The position numbers were made by a program, and so were the translations under genes. A stretch of 64,000 nucleotides of DNA from Blastococcus sp. TBT05-19 (GTDB lineage: Bacteria > Actinomycetota > Actinomycetes > Mycobacteriales > Geodermatophilaceae). The DNA lies in contig NZ_QOHI01000001.1 in the NCBI RefSeq assembly GCF_003319095.1, positions 310,001 to 374,000 on the forward strand. The letters are read 5' to 3'. Below, in pieces: positions 46,106-59,562 of the stretch; within the stretch, counting starts at the first letter, position 1; each line of letters opens with the position of its first letter. Below the pieces are notes generated by a model, which saw only the letters and a program-made list of their open reading frames with translations, was not told the DNA's origin and ran no database searches.

Positions 46106-47626
46106 ATGCCCCGCCGCGAGGACGACGACGTCGCCCGCGGACCCGTCCTCCCTGACAGCCGCGTGCTGATGCAGGCCGGTGGCTTCGTGCTCGCCGGCGT
46201 GGCCACGCTGGTCGTCTTCCTGACCAGCAACCCGCAGCTGCTGCGGCTCGCCTTCGTGGCCGTGGCCTGGGCGTTCGTCCTCGCCACCTTCGCCGCCGGC
46301 CGCCGCGGCGCCGACCGCGTCCGCGCCGCGGCACGCGAGGCGGACCTGCGCCGGGCCTACGAGCTGGAGCTCGACCGCGAGGTCGCCGCCCGCCGTGAGT
46401 ACGAGCTGGAGCTGGAGAACGAGCTGCGCCGCGAGGCCGAGGACTCGATGCGCGAGGAGCTCGACGCGCTGCGCGGGGAGATCGCCTCGCTGTCCGGGCT
46501 GCGCGACGAGGTGGCCCGCGTCTCCGCGCTGCGCGGCGAGCTCGCCTCGCTGTCGGGGCTGCGCGAGGAGATCGCGCGGGTGGCGGCGCTCCGGGACGAC
46601 GTCGCCGGGCTGGCCTCGCTGCGCGGGGACCTCGGGCAGATCGGGGCGCTGCGCGAGGACATGGGACGGCTGCGCGCCGAGCTCGCCGAGCAGCTGTCCA
46701 GCGAGATGCTGGTCGAGCGGATCGTCATGCGCACCCAGGCCAGCAGGCTCCCGGGTGAGGCGCCGCGGATCGACGGCCCGTCGCGCACCCTGGACGGCGC
46801 GGCCGGCTGGAGCGACGACACCCCGCCGCGCGAGCTCACCGGGGGATGGCCGGCGATCCGGCTGGACGAGCCGCCGCGCACCCAGCAGTTCGAGCAGGTG
46901 CTCGGCGGGCAGTCGTGGGCGTCGTCGTACGAGCCGGTGCCGCCCACCACGTCGTTCCCCGCCGTCCAGCCGACGGCCGCCCCGGCGCCGCCTCCGCCGG
47001 TGCCGGCACCTCCGACCGTCGTGCCCTCGCCGCCGCCGGCCCCCGCCCGCCAGCAGCCCCCGGCCTACGAGCCGCTGCCGAGCTACCTGTCCGACGTGCG
47101 CTACTCCGCAGAGCCGGCCCGCCCGGCCGAGCCGGTGCGGGACGTCCCCCCGGCGTTCGACCGGCACGCCCGGGCGGCCGCCCACGAGTCCGACCCGTAC
47201 CTGGGTGCCTGGTCGCCGCGCCCGGTCGAGGACCGGGCGCCGCACACGGTGGCCTCGCCCGTCGTCACGCCGTCACCGGTGATGCCGCACGTCCCGGAGC
47301 GGCCGCAGACCCCGGTGGACTGGCTGTCCTCCCGCTCGCTGCTGGACCCGCCGCCGGCTCCGCCCGCGGACGACGTGCTCCGACGGCGGCGCACCGACGA
47401 GCCGCCGTCCTGGACGCCCGCCCCGGAGGCCGCGCCCACCACCGAGCGCCCGGCCGCCACGCCGTCCTGGACGCCCACGTCGGCCGGGCCCGACACCTCC
47501 GAGGACCTGGCGCGGATCCTGGCCGAGAACGGCGTCACCCCGTCGTCGGGCGGACGTCGCCGTCGCCGCTACCGCGAGGACGGCGAGTCCGACGACGTGC
47601 TCGCCCGGGTGCTCGGCCGCGAGTAG
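46106..47626 (+). CDS. Membrane-anchored coiled-coil protein (DUF6779/Rv3604c-like)
   Basis: A 506-residue protein. Two hydrophobic segments (about residues 21-40 and 46-66) are followed by a charged helical region to about residue 205, then a long Pro/Ala-rich disordered tail ending in a basic RRRRYRED segment. Residues 122-191 contain seven perfect 10-residue repeats of the type LRxEIAxLSG. Position between the folate and pantothenate blocks matches Rv3604c, a membrane protein of unknown role. Likely an envelope or division-associated scaffold, but this is only inferred. Confidence 0.8.
   Translation: MPRREDDDVARGPVLPDSRVLMQAGGFVLAGVATLVVFLTSNPQLLRLAFVAVAWAFVLATFAAGRRGADRVRAAAREADLRRAYELELDREVAARREYELELENELRREAEDSMREELDALRGEIASLSGLRDEVARVSALRGELASLSGLREEIARVAALRDDVAGLASLRGDLGQIGALREDMGRLRAELAEQLSSEMLVERIVMRTQASRLPGEAPRIDGPSRTLDGAAGWSDDTPPRELTGGWPAIRLDEPPRTQQFEQVLGGQSWASSYEPVPPTTSFPAVQPTAAPAPPPPVPAPPTVVPSPPPAPARQQPPAYEPLPSYLSDVRYSAEPARPAEPVRDVPPAFDRHARAAAHESDPYLGAWSPRPVEDRAPHTVASPVVTPSPVMPHVPERPQTPVDWLSSRSLLDPPPAPPADDVLRRRRTDEPPSWTPAPEAAPTTERPAATPSWTPTSAGPDTSEDLARILAENGVTPSSGGRRRRRYREDGESDDVLARVLGRE
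46469..46678 (+). repeat. Seven 30-bp coding repeats (10-residue units)
   Basis: Each 30-bp unit begins with CTGCG or CTCCG and encodes LR(G/D/E)(E/D)(I/V/L)A or a close variant. Units 1-2 and 3-4 are near-identical as a 60-bp pair, suggesting a tandem duplication. Confidence 0.8.
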
Positions 47627-48379
47627 TCACCTGGGGCCGCGCGAGAGCCCTCCGCCGTCGATGACCAGGGTCTGGCCGGTGACCCAGCCGGCACCCTCGC
47701 CCAGCAGGTAGGCCGCGGCCTCGCCGATGTCCTCCGGCGTCCCCAGCCGTGCCATCGGGTACGCCTGCGCCACCTCGGCCTCGCGGCCCTCGAACAGCGC
47801 GCCGGCGAAGCGGGTCTTGACCACCGCCGGGGCGACCGCGTTCACGCGGACCTTCGGGGCCAGCTCCACGGCCAGCTGGGTGGTCAGGTTGATCAGCGCC
47901 GCCTTGCTCACGCCGTAGGCGCCGATCTCCTGCGAGGAGCGCAGCCCGGCCACCGAGGCCACGAACAGCACCGAGCCGCCGTGCTCGGCCATCCACGCCC
48001 GCCAGGCCTCCTGCACCAGGCCGAGCGCGGAGACCACGTTGGTGTCCAGGATCTTGCGGAAGGCGTCGAGCTCCAGGTCCATGAGCGGCCCGTACGCCGG
48101 GTTGATGCCGACGTTGCCCACGAGGACGTCGAGGCTGCCGAAGGTCTCCACCGCGGTGCGCACGGCCTCGGCGCGGTGCTCCGGGTCGCCGGCGTTGCCG
48201 GGGACGGCGACCGCGACCTCCGGGCCGCCGAGCTCGGCGACCGCCTCGGCCAGCGCGTCGGGCTTCCGGGCGGTCAGGACCACCCGGGCCCCGCGGTCGA
48301 CCAGGCTCCTCGCGATACCGAGCCCGATGCCCCGGCTGCCGCCGGTGACCAGGGCGGTGCGTCCCTCGAACGTGCGCAC
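47627..48379 (-). CDS. Short-chain dehydrogenase/reductase
   Basis: A 250-residue SDR oxidoreductase. TGGSRGIGLGIA binds the nucleotide, VGNVGIN replaces the more usual NNAG motif, SVLFVASVAG carries the catalytic Ser, and YGVSK has Tyr and Lys. The C-terminal GQTLVIDGGG is typical. A GAGGAGGCACC ribosome-binding site precedes the GTG. Substrate unknown. It converges with the 46106 gene with no gap. Confidence 0.9.
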   Translation of the reverse strand: MRTFEGRTALVTGGSRGIGLGIARSLVDRGARVVLTARKPDALAEAVAELGGPEVAVAVPGNAGDPEHRAEAVRTAVETFGSLDVLVGNVGINPAYGPLMDLELDAFRKILDTNVVSALGLVQEAWRAWMAEHGGSVLFVASVAGLRSSQEIGAYGVSKAALINLTTQLAVELAPKVRVNAVAPAVVKTRFAGALFEGREAEVAQAYPMARLGTPEDIGEAAAYLLGEGAGWVTGQTLVIDGGGLSRGPR

Positions 48380-48640
48380 GGTGCCTCCTCAGTCGGTGTC
48401 CGGTGGTCACGGTAGGGCGGGCCCCGCGCGGCGGGTGCACCCGGGTGAGCTAAGGCACAGGGCCCAGGCGTTGCGGACGCCGCGGAGCGGTTCCACACTC
48501 GCCATCGGCACGCCGCCCGCGTGACACACCGGTTGCAGTGGGCGCCGTTCCGGAGCTCGACCCGCACGACCACCCCGCGGCCACCCGTGGCCGCGACCGA
48601 CGTCCGGTACCCGAACGGGACTGGAACGAGAGGTGCACCG

Positions 48641-49585
48641 ATGCCTGCTGCCCGCAGGACCCGAGCCCCCGGTCTCGCACCGGCCTCCGACGCACCCGCG
48701 CGGCTGCGCGTGGGGATCATCGGCGCCGGCCGCGTCGGCGCCGTCCTCGGTGCCGCTCTCACCGCCGCCGGCCACGACGTCGTCGCTGCCTCCGGCCTCT
48801 CCGCCGCCTCCGCGGAGCGCGCCGCCCGGCTCCTGCCCGGCGTCCCCCTCGTGCCCGCCGACGCCGTCGTCGCGGCGTCGGACCTGGTCGTGCTGGCCGT
48901 TCCGGACGACACGCTGCCCGGTCTGGTCGCCGGCCTCGCCGAGACCGGTGCCTGGCGCGCCGGCCAGCTGACCTTCCACACCTCCGGGGCGCACGGCCTG
49001 GCCGTGCTCGCCCCCGCCGCCGAGGCCGGGGTGCTCACGCTGGCCCTGCACCCAGCCATGACCTTCTCCGGCGCCCCCGAGGACGCCGACCGGCTCGAGG
49101 GCGTCCCCTTCGGCGTCACCAGCCGCCCGGAGCACCGGCCGGTCGCCGAGACCCTGGTGCTGGAGATGGGCGGCGAGCCGTTCTTCGTCGACGAGGCCGA
49201 CCGCGGGCTGTACCACGCGGCACTCGTCACCGGCGCGAACCACCTGGTCACGCTCGTGGCCGAGGCCGCGGACCTGCTCCGCACCGCCGGCGTCGGCGAC
49301 CCCGCGCGGGTCCTGGCGCCGTTGCTCACCGCCGCCCTCGACAACGGGCTGCGCCGGGGCGACCGCGGGCTCACCGGCCCGGTCAGCCGCGGCGACGTCG
49401 GCACCGTCGGCGCCCACCTGGACACCCTGGCCGAGCGGGCGCCCGGAGCGGTCGCGGCCTACGTCGCGATGGCCCGGCGCACCACGGAGCGGGCGCTCGC
49501 CTCCGGCAGGCTCAAGCGGCACGAGGGTGCTCCGCTGCTCGACCTGCTCGACGGCTCGCGGACCTCCCCGGCGGACTCGCGGTGA
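48641..49585 (+). CDS. Rossmann-fold DUF2520 protein (Rv3603c-like)
   Basis: A 314-residue protein with N-terminal NAD(P)-binding [22 protein letters not shown], and a DUF2520-type C-terminal helical domain ([32 protein letters not shown]). It resembles ketopantoate reductase-like dehydrogenases and is regularly found before panC in actinobacteria. ATG 48641 is preferred over upstream codons because AGAGGTG precedes it. It overlaps panC by four bases. Confidence 0.88.
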   Translation: MPAARRTRAPGLAPASDAPARLRVGIIGAGRVGAVLGAALTAAGHDVVAASGLSAASAERAARLLPGVPLVPADAVVAASDLVVLAVPDDTLPGLVAGLAETGAWRAGQLTFHTSGAHGLAVLAPAAEAGVLTLALHPAMTFSGAPEDADRLEGVPFGVTSRPEHRPVAETLVLEMGGEPFFVDEADRGLYHAALVTGANHLVTLVAEAADLLRTAGVGDPARVLAPLLTAALDNGLRRGDRGLTGPVSRGDVGTVGAHLDTLAERAPGAVAAYVAMARRTTERALASGRLKRHEGAPLLDLLDGSRTSPADSR

Positions 49586-50436
49586 GCACGATGACCCGTC
49601 CCGCGGTCGCCGAGTCCGTCGCCGAGCTGCGCCGGCTGGTCGCCGCGCTGCCCGGGCCGGTCGCGCTGGTCCCCACGATGGGGGCGCTGCACGAGGGGCA
49701 CCGGACGCTGGTCCGGGCCGCCCGCGAGCGCGCCGGCAGCGTCGTCGTGTCGGTCTTCGTCAACCCCACGCAGTTCGGCCCGGGCGAGGACTTCGACCGC
49801 TACCCCCGCACCTGGGACGCCGATCTCGCCGCGCTCGCCGAGGAGGGTGCCGACGTCGTCTTCCACCCGCCGGTGGAGGAGGTCTACCCCGACGGCGCGC
49901 TGGGCGTCACGGTCGACCCCGGGCCGCTGGGCGCGGTGCTCGAAGGCGCGGTGCGGCCCGGCCACTTCGCCGGCGTGCTCACCGTCGTCGCCAAGCTGTT
50001 CGGCCTGGCCCGGCCCGACCTCGCCCTCTTCGGCGAGAAGGACTACCAGCAGCTGACCCTGATCCAGGGCATGGCCCGCGAGCTGGCGCTGGGCGTCGAG
50101 GTCGTCGGCGTGCCGACGGTCCGCGAGGACGACGGCATGGCGCTGTCCAGCCGCAACCGCTACCTCTCGCCGGAGCAGCGGGCCACCGCCGCCGCGGTCT
50201 CCGCCGCGCTGCGGGCCGGGGCCGCCGCCGGCCCGCACGGGCCCGGCGCCGTCCTCGCGGCGGCGGGTGCGGTGCTCGCCGAGCACCCCGACCTGGTCCA
50301 GGACTACCTGGAACTCACCGATACCGACCTGGGGCCGGCGCCCACCGCCGGTCCCGCCCGCCTGCTCGTCGCCGTGCGCGCCGGCAGCACCCGACTCCTC
50401 GACAACATCGCGATCCAGCTGGGAGCAGACCGATGA
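49582..50436 (+). CDS. panC: Pantoate-beta-alanine ligase
   Basis: A 284-residue pantothenate synthetase. [11 protein letters not shown] holds the HIGH-type motif, [19 protein letters not shown] and FGEKDYQQL bind substrates, and [11 protein letters not shown] is the KMSKS-equivalent region. GTG overlaps the upstream stop; the stop overlaps panD. Confidence 0.96.
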   Translation: MSTMTRPAVAESVAELRRLVAALPGPVALVPTMGALHEGHRTLVRAARERAGSVVVSVFVNPTQFGPGEDFDRYPRTWDADLAALAEEGADVVFHPPVEEVYPDGALGVTVDPGPLGAVLEGAVRPGHFAGVLTVVAKLFGLARPDLALFGEKDYQQLTLIQGMARELALGVEVVGVPTVREDDGMALSSRNRYLSPEQRATAAAVSAALRAGAAAGPHGPGAVLAAAGAVLAEHPDLVQDYLELTDTDLGPAPTAGPARLLVAVRAGSTRLLDNIAIQLGADR

Positions 50437-50858
50437 TGCGCACGATGCTCAAGTCCAAGATCCACCGCGCCACGGTGACCCAGGCCGACCTGCACTACGT
50501 CGGCTCGGTGACCGTCGACGAGGACCTGCTCGACGCCGCCGACCTGATCCCCGGCGAGCAGGTCGCCATCGTCGACATCACCAACGGCGCGCGCCTGGAG
50601 ACCTACGTGATCCCCGGCGAGCGCGGCAGCGGCGTCATCGGGATCAACGGCGCCGCCGCGCACCTGGTGCACCCCGGCGACATGGTCATCCTCATCAGCT
50701 ACGGCCTGATGGACGAGACCGAGGCCAAGAGCTACATCCCGAAGGTCGTGCACGTCGACGGCGACAACCGCGTCGTGGAGCTCGGCGGGGACCCGTCGGC
50801 CCCGGTGCCCGGCGCTCCCGACCAGCAGCGCAGCGACCTCGGCGTCCCGATCCGGTGA
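50433..50858 (+). CDS. panD: Aspartate 1-decarboxylase
   Basis: A 141-residue pyruvoyl enzyme making beta-alanine from aspartate for Pan[26 protein letters not shown] contains the self-cleavage site G24-S25, which yields the pyruvoyl group. [17 protein letters not shown] is the other signature. ATG overlaps the panC stop (ATGA). Confidence 0.97.
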   Translation: MMRTMLKSKIHRATVTQADLHYVGSVTVDEDLLDAADLIPGEQVAIVDITNGARLETYVIPGERGSGVIGINGAAAHLVHPGDMVILISYGLMDETEAKSYIPKVVHVDGDNRVVELGGDPSAPVPGAPDQQRSDLGVPIR

Positions 50859-50862
50859 CCAC

Positions 50863-50890
50863 CCGGGCCAAAATGGCCATTTTGGCCCGG
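50863..50890. repeat. 28-bp perfect palindrome between panD and coaX
   Basis: CCGGGCCAAAATGG (50863-50876) is followed directly by its reverse complement CCATTTTGGCCCGG (50877-50890), with no spacer. The eight central-flanking A and T bases stand out in this G+C-rich DNA. It ends 17 bases before coaX. Confidence 0.9.
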
Positions 50891-50907
50891 AGACGGCGGG
50901 GTGAGCC

Positions 50908-51702
50908 GTGCTGCTGACCGTCGACGTCGGCAACAGCCAGACCGTCCTCGCCACCTTCGACGGCGAGCGGCGGGTCGGGTCCTGGCGGGTCACCACCGCG
51001 GCCCGCGCCACGGCCGACGAGCTCCGCATGGTCTGGCGCGGCCTGCTGCGCGACACCGAGGTCACCGGCGTCGCGGCCTGCTCGACGGTGCCCGCGCTGC
51101 TGCCGTCGCTGCGTCTGCTGCTGGACTCCCTCGACGTCCCGGTGGTGCTCATCGGGCCGGGCGTGCGCACCGGGGTGCCGCTGCACGTGGACAACCCGCG
51201 CGAGGTCGGCGCCGACCGCGTCGTCACCGCGCTGGCCGCGCACGAGCTGCACGGCCGCGGCCCCGACGGTCGCGCCCGTCCGGTGGTCGTCGTCGACTTT
51301 GGGACCTCCACCAACGTCGACGCCGTCGGGCCCGACGGGCAGTTCCTCGGCGGTGCGCTGGCCCCCGGCGTGGAGGTCAGCCTCGACGCGCTGGCCAGCC
51401 GGGCCGCCCAGCTGCGCTCGGTCGAGCTGACCTGCCCGCCGCACGCGATCGGCAAGAACACCGTCGCCGCGCTGCAGTCCGGTCTGGTGCTCGGCTTCGC
51501 CGGTCTCGTCGACGGCCTGGTCGCCCGGATCGCCGCCGAGCTGGTCGCCCAGTTCGGATCCGCGCCGGTCGTCGTGGCCACCGGCGGGCTGGCCCCGGTG
51601 GTCGTCGACAGCTGCGCGTCGATCGGCGAGCAGGAGCCCGACCTGACCGTGCACGGGCTGCGGCTGGCCTTCCAGCGGCATCGGGCGCAAGCCCCGCGCT
51701 GA
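50908..51702 (+). CDS. coaX: Type III pantothenate kinase
   Basis: A 264-residue kinase for the first step of coenzyme A synthesis. [15 protein letters not shown] is the phosphate loop, [13 protein letters not shown] a second, and [17 protein letters not shown] and [11 protein letters not shown] match the family. It completes the panC-panD-coaX operon. The GTG is preceded by GGCGGGGTGAGCC. Confidence 0.95.
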   Translation: MLLTVDVGNSQTVLATFDGERRVGSWRVTTAARATADELRMVWRGLLRDTEVTGVAACSTVPALLPSLRLLLDSLDVPVVLIGPGVRTGVPLHVDNPREVGADRVVTALAAHELHGRGPDGRARPVVVVDFGTSTNVDAVGPDGQFLGGALAPGVEVSLDALASRAAQLRSVELTCPPHAIGKNTVAALQSGLVLGFAGLVDGLVARIAAELVAQFGSAPVVVATGGLAPVVVDSCASIGEQEPDLTVHGLRLAFQRHRAQAPR

Positions 51703-51710
51703 CCCGCCCG

Positions 51711-51716
51711 TACGCT
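51711..51716 (+). promoter_or_regulatory. Candidate -10 hexamer TACGCT (leaderless)
   Basis: TACGCT lies eight bases before the GTG of lysS, in the 22-base gap after coaX. Confidence 0.42.
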
Positions 51717-51724
51717 TTCCCCCC

Positions 51725-53245
<1,521 letters not shown>

Positions 53246-53304
53246 TCGCTCATCACAAAAGAGCAGAACACCCGGGATGCAATGTCTCGAATGCAACTGA
53301 CTCG

Positions 53305-53313
53305 TGCTTTAAT
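53305..53313 (+). promoter_or_regulatory. Candidate extended -10 promoter for lsr2
   Basis: TGCTTTAAT contains an extended -10 (TGn plus TTTAAT) in an AT-rich intergenic strip (53246-53379). It is the clearest promoter-like element before lsr2. No good -35 is visible. Confidence 0.42.
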
Positions 53314-53379
53314 CGATTCACACCCGTCGGGTGCGATTGTTCGATCGGCCTCCGGGTCGCTGCGAAAAGCGAGGAACGA

Positions 53380-53730
53380 ATGGCGCGCAAGGTCCAGGTC
53401 ATCCTGAGCGACGACCTCGACGAGAATCTCCCGGCCGACGAGACCGTCAGCTTCTCGCTGGACGGGACCTCGTACGAGATCGACCTGGCGGAGAAGAACG
53501 CCACGGAGATGCGTGACGCCTTCGCCCGTTACGTCTCGGCGGCGCGCAAGGTCGGCCGCGGCAGCGGCAACCGCGCCTCCGGCGGCGGGCGCTCGCGTGC
53601 GACCGGCGGTCGCATGGACCGCGAGCAGGCCGGCGCCATCCGCGACTGGGCCCGCAAGAACGGCCACGCGGTGAGCGACCGCGGCCGCATCCCGGCCGGC
53701 GTCGTCGAGGCCTACGAGGCCGCGCACTGA
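53380..53730 (+). CDS. lsr2: Lsr2-family nucleoid-associated protein
   Basis: A 116-residue Lsr2, the H-NS-like xenogeneic silencer of actinobacteria. The N-terminal dimerisation domain runs over residues 1-60 ([26 protein letters not shown]). The C-terminal DNA-binding domain contains [27 protein letters not shown] with the RGR AT-hook-like residues. GAGGAACG precedes the ATG. It would be expected to bind AT-rich foreign DNA such as the element core. Confidence 0.96.
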   Translation: MARKVQVILSDDLDENLPADETVSFSLDGTSYEIDLAEKNATEMRDAFARYVSAARKVGRGSGNRASGGGRSRATGGRMDREQAGAIRDWARKNGHAVSDRGRIPAGVVEAYEAAH

Positions 53731-53793
53731 CGGCCTCGTCCGGAGGCTCGGCCCGAGCTTGCGAGGGCTGAGAGGGACGAGGTCCTTCTGCTC

Positions 53794-53840
53794 GCCCCCC
53801 GGCACTCGCTCCGCTCGCGCCGGGACCCTGCGAGGGGGCC
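53794..53840 (+). terminator. Stem-loop after lsr2
   Basis: GCCCCC (53794-53799) pairs with GGGGGC (53834-53839) and CCCGGC (53798-53803) with GCCGGG (53819-53824) in alternative or nested stems. No T run follows. Confidence 0.35.
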
Positions 53841-53913
53841 GTTCCAGCACGTTCCGGTGGCCCGGTTCCCTGATGGGAGCCGGGCCTCCGGCGTTCCCGG
53901 GGCGGCGCGCCGC

Positions 53914-53930
53914 GTCCGCTGACGGCGTAA
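53914..53930 (+). promoter_or_regulatory. ClgR-like operator upstream of clpC
   Basis: GTCCGCTGACGGCGTAA resembles the actinobacterial ClgR consensus (GTTCGC-N5-GCGWAC type) with two mismatches as I recall it. ClgR activates clp genes, so the position about 200 bases before clpC is fitting. Tentative. Confidence 0.35.
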
Positions 53931-54127
53931 CGGGGGTGGAACACCGCTCGGCAGGCGCGAGTTGGAACGAGCAGCCACCCACCGGACCCGCCGCGCAGCG
54001 ACGGGACGGCGTGGTCCGCGACTACAGTGGAAAGACCGGTGCCCCCGCGCGCCGACGGACGTCGGGTGCCTCTCCCCATCTCCGGGGAGAGCAGTGCCGG
54101 ACCAGCCGGTCAGAGGAGAAGCAGCAG

Positions 54128-56668
<2,541 letters not shown>

Positions 56669-56685
56669 GGGCTCCCAGGCCCTGC

Positions 56686-56722
56686 GGAGGCCGCTCCACC
56701 CGGTTCGGGTGGGGCGGCCTCC
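56686..56722. terminator. Bidirectional hairpin between clpC and mutY
   Basis: GGAGGCCGCTCCACCC (56686-56701) pairs with GGGTGGGGCGGCCTCC (56707-56722) with one G-T pair and a five-base loop. It lies between convergent clpC and mutY. Confidence 0.7.
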
Positions 56723-56728
56723 GTCGTC

Positions 56729-57619
56729 TCAGGACGGCAGCCGGAAGCGCCCGTCGGCCGTCTGCTCGACCAGGCCGTCGGTGAGCAGCGAGTCCAGGCA
56801 GCGGGAGCGCTGGACGGCGTCGTCCCACGCCGCGTCCAGCGCGGCGGCGTCCACCGGCTCGTGCGCAGCGCGGAGCACGTCGAGCAGCCGGCCGCGCACC
56901 TGGCGGTCGGTGCCGGCGAACTTCTGCACCCGGCGCGGCGGGCCGTCGTGCGCGGGGGAGCCGGCCTGCCGCCACGCGCAGCGGTCCCGCACCGGGCAGG
57001 CGCCGCACCGGGGCGTCCGGGCGACGCAGACCAGGGCGCCGAGCTCCATCACGGCCACGGAGAACCGCACCGCCCGCTCGTCGTCCTCCGGGGCGAGCGC
57101 AGCGATGTCGGAGAGGTCGGAGGCGCGGGCGTTCCCGGCCTCCGCGCGCCCGTGCACCAGCCGCGCCACGACCCGCCGCACGTTGGTGTCGACGACCGGC
57201 TGGCGTTGCCCGTAGCCGAAGCAGGCCACCGCGCGGGCGGTGTAGGTCCCGATCCCCGGCAGGGCCTCCAGGGCGGCCACGTCGGCCGGGACGACGCCGT
57301 CGTGCCGTTCGGTCACGGCCACGGCCGCCTCCCGCAGCCGCAGCGCCCGTCGCGGGTAGCCGAGCTTGCCCCAGGCGCGGATCACCTCGCCCGGCGGCGT
57401 GGCCGCGAGATCGGCCGGGCGGGGCCAGCGGGCCATCCACTCGCGCCAGACCGGCTCGACCCGGGCGACCGGCGTCTGCTGCAGCATCACCTCGCTGACC
57501 AGCACGGCCCAGGCGTCCACCCCGGGCGTGCGCCACGGCAGGTCGCGGGCGGCGGTCGCGTACCAGTCGACGATCGCCTCACCGGCGGGTTCGGCAGGGG
57601 GCGCGGGCGTCACGGCCAC
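56729..57619 (-). CDS. mutY: A/G-specific adenine glycosylase
   Basis: A 296-residue base-excision enzyme removing adenine opposite 8-oxoguanine. VSEVMLQQTPV has the catalytic Glu, LEALPGIGTYTARAV is the helix-hairpin-helix, VVDTNVRRV holds the catalytic Asp, and CVARTPRCGACPVRDRC is the C-x6-C-x2-C-x5-C 4Fe-4S site. The usual C-terminal MutT-like domain is mostly replaced by a shorter helical end, common in actinobacterial MutY. GTG 57619; a second GTG at 57613 is also possible. Confidence 0.95.
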   Translation of the reverse strand: MAVTPAPPAEPAGEAIVDWYATAARDLPWRTPGVDAWAVLVSEVMLQQTPVARVEPVWREWMARWPRPADLAATPPGEVIRAWGKLGYPRRALRLREAAVAVTERHDGVVPADVAALEALPGIGTYTARAVACFGYGQRQPVVDTNVRRVVARLVHGRAEAGNARASDLSDIAALAPEDDERAVRFSVAVMELGALVCVARTPRCGACPVRDRCAWRQAGSPAHDGPPRRVQKFAGTDRQVRGRLLDVLRAAHEPVDAAALDAAWDDAVQRSRCLDSLLTDGLVEQTADGRFRLPS

Positions 57620-57677
57620 CCAGTCTGCCGTCGGTCCGGTGCGGCGTGCCGAGGGGGACGACGGCGACGCCGCCGAT

Positions 57678-57683
57678 TACCGT
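57678..57683 (+). promoter_or_regulatory. Candidate -10 hexamer TACCGT (leaderless)
   Basis: TACCGT lies seven bases before the GTG at 57691. Confidence 0.42.
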
Positions 57684-57690
57684 TCCGGGC

Positions 57691-58377
57691 GTGTTGCACC
57701 CGGTGGGCCCGCTGCCCGCAGCCGTCTACTGGCGACGGCGGCTGGTCGTGCTGGTGCTCCTGCTCGCGGTCGTCGGCGGGCTGACGTGGGGCACCGTGTG
57801 GCTGCTCGACCGGCAGGCCGGCGGCGGCGAGGCGACGGCGACACCCGCCGGCCCCACGGAGCTGCCCGCCCTGGACCGCGTGGTCCCGTCCGTGGCCGCC
57901 GTGCGCACCCCGGAGGCGCCCAGCTCGCCCGCAGCGGCCCCCAGCACTCCCGCCGCGGCCGCTCCGCAGGCTCCCCAGGCCGGTGGGCCGTGCGGTGACG
58001 ACGTCCTGGTGCTCGAGGTGCGCACCCCCGGTCAGGTGGCCGTGGGCAGCAAGCCGACCTTCCAGCTGGCCGTCGGCAACGCAGGCAGCGTCCCGTGCGT
58101 CCGGGCCCTGGACAAGGAGCTGCAGGAACTGGTGCTGGTCGGCGCCGGGGGCACCCGGGTGTGGGGGAGCAACGACTGCTTCCCCGAGAGCAGCGACGAG
58201 CCGCGCACGCTCGCGCCGGGCGAGGTCGTGGTGATCGACGTCGTCTGGGGTGGCCTGACCAGCGAGCCCACCTGCACCGCACCCCGGGCCGCGCCCGCCC
58301 CGGGGAACTACCTGCTGCGCGGCCGGCTGGACACGAAGGTGTCGGCGGACGCCCCGCTCACCCTGCAGCAGGGCTAG
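57691..58377 (+). CDS. Membrane-anchored hypothetical protein (Rv3587c-like)
   Basis: A 228-residue protein with one N-terminal membrane segment (about residues 17-38), an Ala/Pro-rich linker to residue 95, and an extracytoplasmic beta-rich domain with several cysteines ([27 protein letters not shown]). Position between mutY and disA matches Rv3587c. GTG 57691 is chosen because of the upstream TACCGT. The stop shares CTAG with disA on the other strand. Confidence 0.7.
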   Translation: MLHPVGPLPAAVYWRRRLVVLVLLLAVVGGLTWGTVWLLDRQAGGGEATATPAGPTELPALDRVVPSVAAVRTPEAPSSPAAAPSTPAAAAPQAPQAGGPCGDDVLVLEVRTPGQVAVGSKPTFQLAVGNAGSVPCVRALDKELQELVLVGAGGTRVWGSNDCFPESSDEPRTLAPGEVVVIDVVWGGLTSEPTCTAPRAAPAPGNYLLRGRLDTKVSADAPLTLQQG

Positions 58378-59459
58378 CTGTAGCGGTCGAGGATCGAGGT
58401 CTCGGCGAGGCGGGACAGGCCCTCGCGGATGCCGCGGGCACGGGCCTCGCCGACGCCCTCGACGGCCAGCAGGTCCTCGATGGTCGCGGCCAGCAGCTTC
58501 TGCAGCCCGCCGAAGTGCTCGACGAGGCGGTCGATGATGCCGGCGGGCAGCCGGGGCACCCGGGCCAGCAGGCGGTAGCCACGCGGGCTCACGGGGGAGT
58601 CCAGGGCGTCCGGCGACGTCGGCAGCCCGTAGCAGCGGGCGACGGCGGACAGGTCGAGCAGCTCGGTGGCGCTCAGCGCCCGCAGATCGGTGAGGACCTG
58701 GTCGATGGTGCGCGGACGGCGGCCGCCGGAGGGCATGTAGTCCTGGACCAGCAGGCCGCGGTCCTCCTCGACGCCGGCCAGCATCTCGTCCAGCTGCAGC
58801 GCGAGCAGCCGGCCGTCGGTGCCGAGCTCCACCACGAAGCCCTCGATCTCGTCGGCGATGCGGCGGACCATCTCGAGGCGCTGGCTGACGCTCATGGCGT
58901 CGCGGACGGTGACCAGGTCCTCGATCTCCAGGGCGGAGAGCGTGCTGGCCACCTCGTCCAGGCGGAGCTTGTAGCGCTCGAGCGCCGCGAGCGCCTGGTT
59001 CGCCCGCGCCAGGATCGTCGTCGGGTGCTCGAGGGTGTACCGGCGGCCGGCCACGTAGACGCTGATGATGTGCATCGACTGGCTGACCGAGATGACCGGG
59101 AAGCCGGACTGGATCGCCACCCGCTCGGCGGTGCGGTGCCGGGTGCCGGACTCCTCGGTGGGGACCGTCGGGTCGGGCATCAGGTGGACACCGGCCCGGA
59201 CGATGCGGGTGCCGTCGTAGGAGACGATCACCGCGCCGTCCATCTTGGCCAGCTCGCGCAGCCGGGTGGCCGAGAGCGCCACGTCCAGGGCGAAGCCGCC
59301 GGTGCAGATGGACTCGACCACGCGGTCGTAGCCGAGCACGATCAGCGCGCCGGTCCGACCGGCGAGGATCCGCTCCAGGCCGTCGCGCAGCGCCGTGCCG
59401 GGGGCGATGCGCCCCAGGAGTTCGCGCAGGGCGATCTCGGGGTCCACGGCGGCGGGCAC
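58374..59459 (-). CDS. disA: DNA-integrity scanning diadenylate cyclase DisA
   Basis: A 361-residue c-di-AMP synthase that senses branched DNA. The DAC domain has DGA (74-76) and GTRHR (105-109). A linker leads to a C-terminal helix-hairpin-helix DNA-binding domain ([17 protein letters not shown]). It is convergent with the 57691 gene and shares a CTAG where both stops overlap. Adjacent to radA, as usual. Confidence 0.96.
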   Translation of the reverse strand: MPAAVDPEIALRELLGRIAPGTALRDGLERILAGRTGALIVLGYDRVVESICTGGFALDVALSATRLRELAKMDGAVIVSYDGTRIVRAGVHLMPDPTVPTEESGTRHRTAERVAIQSGFPVISVSQSMHIISVYVAGRRYTLEHPTTILARANQALAALERYKLRLDEVASTLSALEIEDLVTVRDAMSVSQRLEMVRRIADEIEGFVVELGTDGRLLALQLDEMLAGVEEDRGLLVQDYMPSGGRRPRTIDQVLTDLRALSATELLDLSAVARCYGLPTSPDALDSPVSPRGYRLLARVPRLPAGIIDRLVEHFGGLQKLLAATIEDLLAVEGVGEARARGIREGLSRLAETSILDRYS

Positions 59460-59562
59460 GAGCGCTCCTGACGGTCGAGTGGTGCGGCGGCCGAGTCTAC
59501 GTGCCCGGACCGACGCGAGGATCGCCTCGGGGTGCGACGAGGCGTTGCGAGACCCTACGGGC

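Larger units (their letters stand above)
53731..54127. other. Intergenic region between lsr2 and clpC
   Basis: No gene is supported. Hairpin arms GCCCCC...GGGGGC with inner CCCGGC/GCCGGG occur at 53794-53840, probably ending lsr2 transcription. A ClgR-like site is at 53914-53930. GAGGAGAAG (54113-54121) is the clpC ribosome-binding site. Upstream in-frame codons of clpC here are not family-like. Confidence 0.55.
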
